Below are positions 61,026-64,000 of a stretch of 64,000 bases of DNA, in pieces. The notes under the pieces were generated by a model. It was not told the origin of the DNA. It did not search any database and saw only the letters and a program-made list of their open reading frames with translations. Both the position numbers and the translations under genes were made by a program. How positions within the stretch are numbered: the stretch's first letter is position 1; each line of letters opens with the position of its first letter. This DNA comes from JANPPS01 sp965246835 (GTDB lineage Bacteria > Pseudomonadota > Alphaproteobacteria > Acetobacterales > Acetobacteraceae). The stretch lies in NCBI GenBank assembly GCA_965246835.1, contig CBDFFQ010000001.1, positions 682,001 to 746,000 of the forward strand. Direction: 5' to 3'.

Positions 61026-62343
61026 GCGGCTCCCGCTCCTCGTCGACCTGCTCCAGCTTCTGGTCGTGCGGCAACGACAGCGCCACCAGCATCGCCAGGA
61101 ACACGACGGCCGCGACCGCCAGCAGCCCGATGGTGTAGGTGCCGGTCGCGTCCTTCACCCGGCCCATCACGAACGGCCCGGCGAACCCCGACAGGTTGCC
61201 GATCGAGTTGATGATCGCGATCCCGCCCGCCGCCGCCGCCCCGGTCAGGAAGGTGGTCGGCAAGGTCCAGAACACCGGCAGCACGGCGAAAATGCCGAAG
61301 CCCGCGACGGAGAAGGCGATCATCTTGCCCACGGGATCGTCGATCACGGTGGAGGCCGCGATTCCGGCGCCCGCGATCAGCGCCGCCAGTGCCACATGCT
61401 CCCGCCGCTCCCCGGCCGCATCCGATTTCCGGCCCCAGTACACCATCCCGAGTGTGCCCACGACGTAGGGGATCGCCGCGACCAGACCGGTCATGCCGTT
61501 GCTCAGGCCGAAGTTCTTCACGATCTGCGGCAGGAAGAAGCCGATGCTGTAATTGCTCGCGACCGCGCCGAAATACACGAAGGCCAGCAGCAGCACACGC
61601 GTGTCACCCAGGGCCTGCAGGGTCGAGAAATGCTTCGCCTGGGTGCGGATTTTCGCTTCGTCATCGAGCCGCTGGGCGAGCCAGGCGCGTTGGTCCGGCG
61701 CGAGCCAGGTGGCGTCCGCCGGGCGGTCCGTCAGGTAGAAGAACACCACCACGGCCAGCAGCAGCGCCGGCAGCGCCTCGATCAGGAACATCCACTGCCA
61801 GCCCGCCAGGCCAGAGATGCCGTTCAGGTTCAGCAACTGTCCCGACAACGGCGCGCCGATCACGCTGCTGAGCGGGATCGCCGCCATGAAATAGCCGATG
61901 ATCCGGCCGCGATAGACCGAGGGGAACCACAGCGTGAGATAGAAGATGATCCCCGGGAAGAACCCGGCCTCCGCCACCCCCAGCAACACTCGGATCGTGT
62001 AGAACACATTGGTCGTGGACTGGCCCGTGGCCGCCGCGATCTGCGGGATGAACGCCATCAACCCAGAGAGCAGGCCCCAGGAGAACATGATCCGCGCGAT
62101 CCACTTGCGCGCCCCAAATCGCTCCAGGAACAAATTGGACGGCACCTCGAACACGAAATACGCCAGGAAGAAAATGCCGGCGCCGATGCCATACTGCGTT
62201 TCCGTCAACGCAAGATCGGTCTGCATCGTGAGCTTGGCGAAGGCGACGTTCACCCGGTCCAGATACGCCACGAAATAACAGACGATCAGGAACGGCACGA
62301 GCCGCATGGTGACGCGGGCGATCGTGCGGGCTTCGAGATCCAT
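61006..62343 (-). CDS. MFS transporter, anion:cation symporter-type
   Basis: 445 residues from the ATG at 62343, which is preceded by GGAGG; the longer frame is not supported. Twelve transmembrane helices are visible. RLVPFLIVCYFVAYLDRVNV, FEVPSNLFLERFGARKWIAR and GVAEAGFFPGIIFYLTLWFP are typical of the ACS family (phthalate, D-galactonate or related organic anions). A long charged loop after helix 6 (ATWLAPDQRAWLAQRLDDE) is usual. The substrate is not determined. Confidence 0.92.
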   Translation of the reverse strand: MDLEARTIARVTMRLVPFLIVCYFVAYLDRVNVAFAKLTMQTDLALTETQYGIGAGIFFLAYFVFEVPSNLFLERFGARKWIARIMFSWGLLSGLMAFIPQIAAATGQSTTNVFYTIRVLLGVAEAGFFPGIIFYLTLWFPSVYRGRIIGYFMAAIPLSSVIGAPLSGQLLNLNGISGLAGWQWMFLIEALPALLLAVVVFFYLTDRPADATWLAPDQRAWLAQRLDDEAKIRTQAKHFSTLQALGDTRVLLLAFVYFGAVASNYSIGFFLPQIVKNFGLSNGMTGLVAAIPYVVGTLGMVYWGRKSDAAGERREHVALAALIAGAGIAASTVIDDPVGKMIAFSVAGFGIFAVLPVFWTLPTTFLTGAAAAGGIAIINSIGNLSGFAGPFVMGRVKDATGTYTIGLLAVAAVVFLAMLVALSLPHDQKLEQVDEEREPLRRAAE

Positions 62344-62414
62344 GCGTTTCCTCCATCGCCGCCCCGTGTGCGGGCTTGCGCCTAAAAGAAACGTCTGGCG
62401 GCCGATGGCAAGCC

Positions 62415-62759
62415 TTAAAGCGGGTCGTGCCCCCAATTCATCAGCGAATGCCGCCAGCGCGTGTCCGTCACGTCGCCCGCCGGGCGTTGCGCGCCATGGC
62501 GGTGCACGTAGCCGATCACCTTGCGCATGTCGGCGTAGTCATCGGGCGTGAGATCGGCGGCCTTGGCGGCCTTCAGCGTCAGGATGCGCTCGCCCATGTG
62601 ATGGCCGACCGACTCGCCCTGCGCCGGGCCGGTCACGCGACCGCCGCCCGGCACCATGCCGACCGAGCGGCTTTCCGCGCTGTCCAGCCAGTGGCGCAGC
62701 TTCGCGGGCGTCATATTCGCCACGCGCTTGAACTCCTGCAGCGTCTCGCGATCGTCCAT
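62415..62759 (-). CDS. DUF3140 family protein
   Basis: 114 residues from the Met at 62759 (the preceding Met at 62762 is equally possible). Segments DDRETLQEFKRVANMTPAKL, RHWLDSAESRSVG and GESVGHHMGERILTLKAAK, then DYADMRKVIGYVHRHGAQRP fit DUF3140, a small helical family with no known function. It overlaps the DUF5872 gene at the stop/start junction, so both are likely co-translated. Confidence 0.83.
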   Translation of the reverse strand: MDDRETLQEFKRVANMTPAKLRHWLDSAESRSVGMVPGGGRVTGPAQGESVGHHMGERILTLKAAKAADLTPDDYADMRKVIGYVHRHGAQRPAGDVTDTRWRHSLMNWGHDPL

Positions 62760-63259
62760 CATGCGGAGGTCAGGGCCTGGATCAGCTCGGCTTTCTTCAT
62801 CGCGGAGCGGCCGGCGATGTTGTGCCGGGCCGCGCGCTTCATCAGTTCGGTCCTAGGCAAATCCTCCAGCCCGGCGGCACCCGTCTTCTTCGCGACGTCC
62901 TTGGGCTGGGCGGAGAACTGCTTGCCCTGCTTCGTGTCGGCCCGCTTCTTCGCGCTGGTCCGCTTGTACTCGTCGTCGGTCAGCGTCTCCCGCGCCTTCT
63001 TCGGCAAGTAGCGCTCGCCGGTCTCCTTGCTGTCATGGCCGGACTTCGTGCCCCACTCCTCGTGCGTCCATTGCGCCAGGTGGTTGTCGGCCGTCTTCTT
63101 GCCTTTGTAGCCGCCGCCGTCTTTCTTATAGTGCGCCACCGCGATCTGCGCCTTGCGGGCGGACCATTGGCCGGGCTCGCCGCCCTTGTCGCCGTCGGTC
63201 ACTTCTTTTTTGACGCGCTCCCACAACGCCGGGTCGGTCTTTTCCGCTGTCGCTGCCAT
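62759..63259 (-). CDS. DUF5872 / Rho-N-like (SAP) domain protein
   Basis: 166 residues. The N-terminal ~110 residues fit DUF5872: PALWERVKKEVTDGDKGGEP, WSARKAQIAVAHYKKDGGGY, and LAQWTHEEWGTKSGHDSKET. The last ~35 residues (LEDLPRTELMKRAARHNIAG, SAMKKAELIQALTSA) look like a short Rho-N or SAP helical motif that would bind nucleic acid. The protein is highly basic, so DNA binding is plausible. It is the first gene of a two-gene unit with DUF3140. Confidence 0.83.
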   Translation of the reverse strand: MAATAEKTDPALWERVKKEVTDGDKGGEPGQWSARKAQIAVAHYKKDGGGYKGKKTADNHLAQWTHEEWGTKSGHDSKETGERYLPKKARETLTDDEYKRTSAKKRADTKQGKQFSAQPKDVAKKTGAAGLEDLPRTELMKRAARHNIAGRSAMKKAELIQALTSA

Positions 63260-63289
63260 GGCACCCTCCGTCGTGGCAACGCAAGAATA

Positions 63290-64000
63290 TCAGAGCAGTT
63301 CGCGATAGACTTCGATCGTGGCCGCCTGCATTGCCGCCGTGGTGTAGCTCCGCAGCACGCTGGCCCGGCTTTCGGCGCCGATCCAGTCCCGCTCCGCTTG
63401 CGGCAGACTGAGCGCATGCCCGATCGCCACCGCCAGCGCGTCCGCATCTCCCGGCGTCACGCGCCAGCCGGTGTGGTCATGCGCCACGGTCTCGGCGGCG
63501 CCGCCATGATCGGTCGCGACCACCAGGCGCCGCATCGCCTGCGCCTCGATCACGGCGCGGCCGAAGCCCTCGGGCTCCGTGGAGGCACTCACCACGACGT
63601 CCGCCAGCATGTAGGCGGCCGGCATGTCGTCGCATTGGCCCACTAGGCGCACCCGGTCCGCCATGCCCAGCGCCTCCGCCTGCGCCACGAGGGACTGCGC
63701 GAACCGCGTGCGGCCCTGGGCGTCACCGACCAGGACGCAGCACACATCGGGCCGCTGCAGCCGGGCCAAGGCGTCCAGCAGCACCGGGGCGCCTTTCCAC
63801 CGCGTGATGCGCGCCGGCAGCATGACCGTGGGCCGCCCATCCGGGAGGCGCCATTGGGCGGCCAGGCGTGCGATGCGGGGTACGCCGACCCGGTCCGGAT
63901 CGAAGATGTCGGGGTCCACGCCCCTTGGGATCACCCGGATGCGGGCGGGATCGACCCGATGCCGCTCCCGCAGCAGCGCCGCGACATACTCGCTGATCGC
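63290..64000 (-). CDS. Glycosyltransferase family 4, 5'-truncated by window edge
   Basis: The visible part is the donor-binding half of a GT4 protein. The frame is open to base 64000 (residues AISEYVAALLRERHRVDPAR at the edge), so the N-terminal domain lies outside. VIPRGVDPDIFDPDRVGVPR, VMLPARITRWKGAPVLLDAL, and VSASTEPEGFGRAVIEAQAM are present; the latter is the EX7E motif, complete (E in EPEGFGRAVIE). The end MQAATIEVYRELL is typical. It shows that another glycan-synthesis locus lies just right of the window. Confidence 0.9.
   Translation of the reverse strand, partial: AISEYVAALLRERHRVDPARIRVIPRGVDPDIFDPDRVGVPRIARLAAQWRLPDGRPTVMLPARITRWKGAPVLLDALARLQRPDVCCVLVGDAQGRTRFAQSLVAQAEALGMADRVRLVGQCDDMPAAYMLADVVVSASTEPEGFGRAVIEAQAMRRLVVATDHGGAAETVAHDHTGWRVTPGDADALAVAIGHALSLPQAERDWIGAESRASVLRSYTTAAMQAATIEVYRELL

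Overview
The window is GC-rich chromosomal DNA (roughly 70% GC by eye, not computed). It most likely comes from an alphaproteobacterium of the Acetobacteraceae or close Rhodospirillales. The evidence is gene order typical of that group (rpsF-rpsR-rplI-dnaB-alr, fabD-fabG-acpP-fabF-mltG-yicC-gmk, ispH-thrB-rnhA, radA-cvpA-purF), a small hypothetical family I associate with acetic acid bacteria, and several dispersed palindromic repeats. No rRNA or tRNA gene, CRISPR array, insertion sequence or prophage was seen.

Layout. 1-7.0 kb: a glycosyltransferase cluster with one 5'-truncated gene on the + strand and three overlapping genes on the - strand, including an 886-residue double glycosyltransferase. 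7.1-15.4 kb: holC with two tandem M17 aminopeptidases, a REP-like inverted repeat, DUF1810, a dGTPase-like enzyme facing erpA and an exonuclease III, a ribbon-helix-helix/Doc toxin-antitoxin pair, then a LysR regulator divergent from a DUF1127 protein. 15.5-20.2 kb: the glycine cleavage operon gcvT-gcvH-gcvP read leftward behind a tandem glycine riboswitch. 20.3-31.9 kb: a HAD phosphatase, a CDF metal exporter, a lipoprotein, ispH-thrB-rnhA, a GAF sensor kinase, a 25-bp repeat array, a metallophosphoesterase, a peroxiredoxin, YqgE, a PEP-CTERM protein and pyrD.

32-40 kb: small conserved unknowns, an S24 repressor with a possible operator, a DUF1194 protein whose ribosome-binding site lies in a hairpin, two YsnF/DUF2382 stress proteins, a PEBP protein, an AEC transporter, and a polar amino-acid ABC importer without its ATPase. 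40-46 kb: the fatty-acid block fabD-fabG-acpP-fabF followed by mltG-yicC-gmk. 46.9-49.0 kb: a lower-GC island encoding a putative polymorphic toxin and a likely immunity protein. This is the best candidate for an undescribed system here.

49-60.3 kb: an Nei-type DNA glycosylase with no ordinary start codon, ribosomal protein genes, dnaB, a 45-bp tandem repeat array, alr, mlaE-mlaF, a small gene plus HEPN protein, radA, cvpA and purF. 60.3-64 kb: a short-chain dehydrogenase, an MFS transporter, a DUF3140/DUF5872 pair, and a glycosyltransferase running off the right edge.

All calls rest on reading the translated sequence and motifs. No database search was run. Family names come from recognition and are marked as uncertain where the match is weak.
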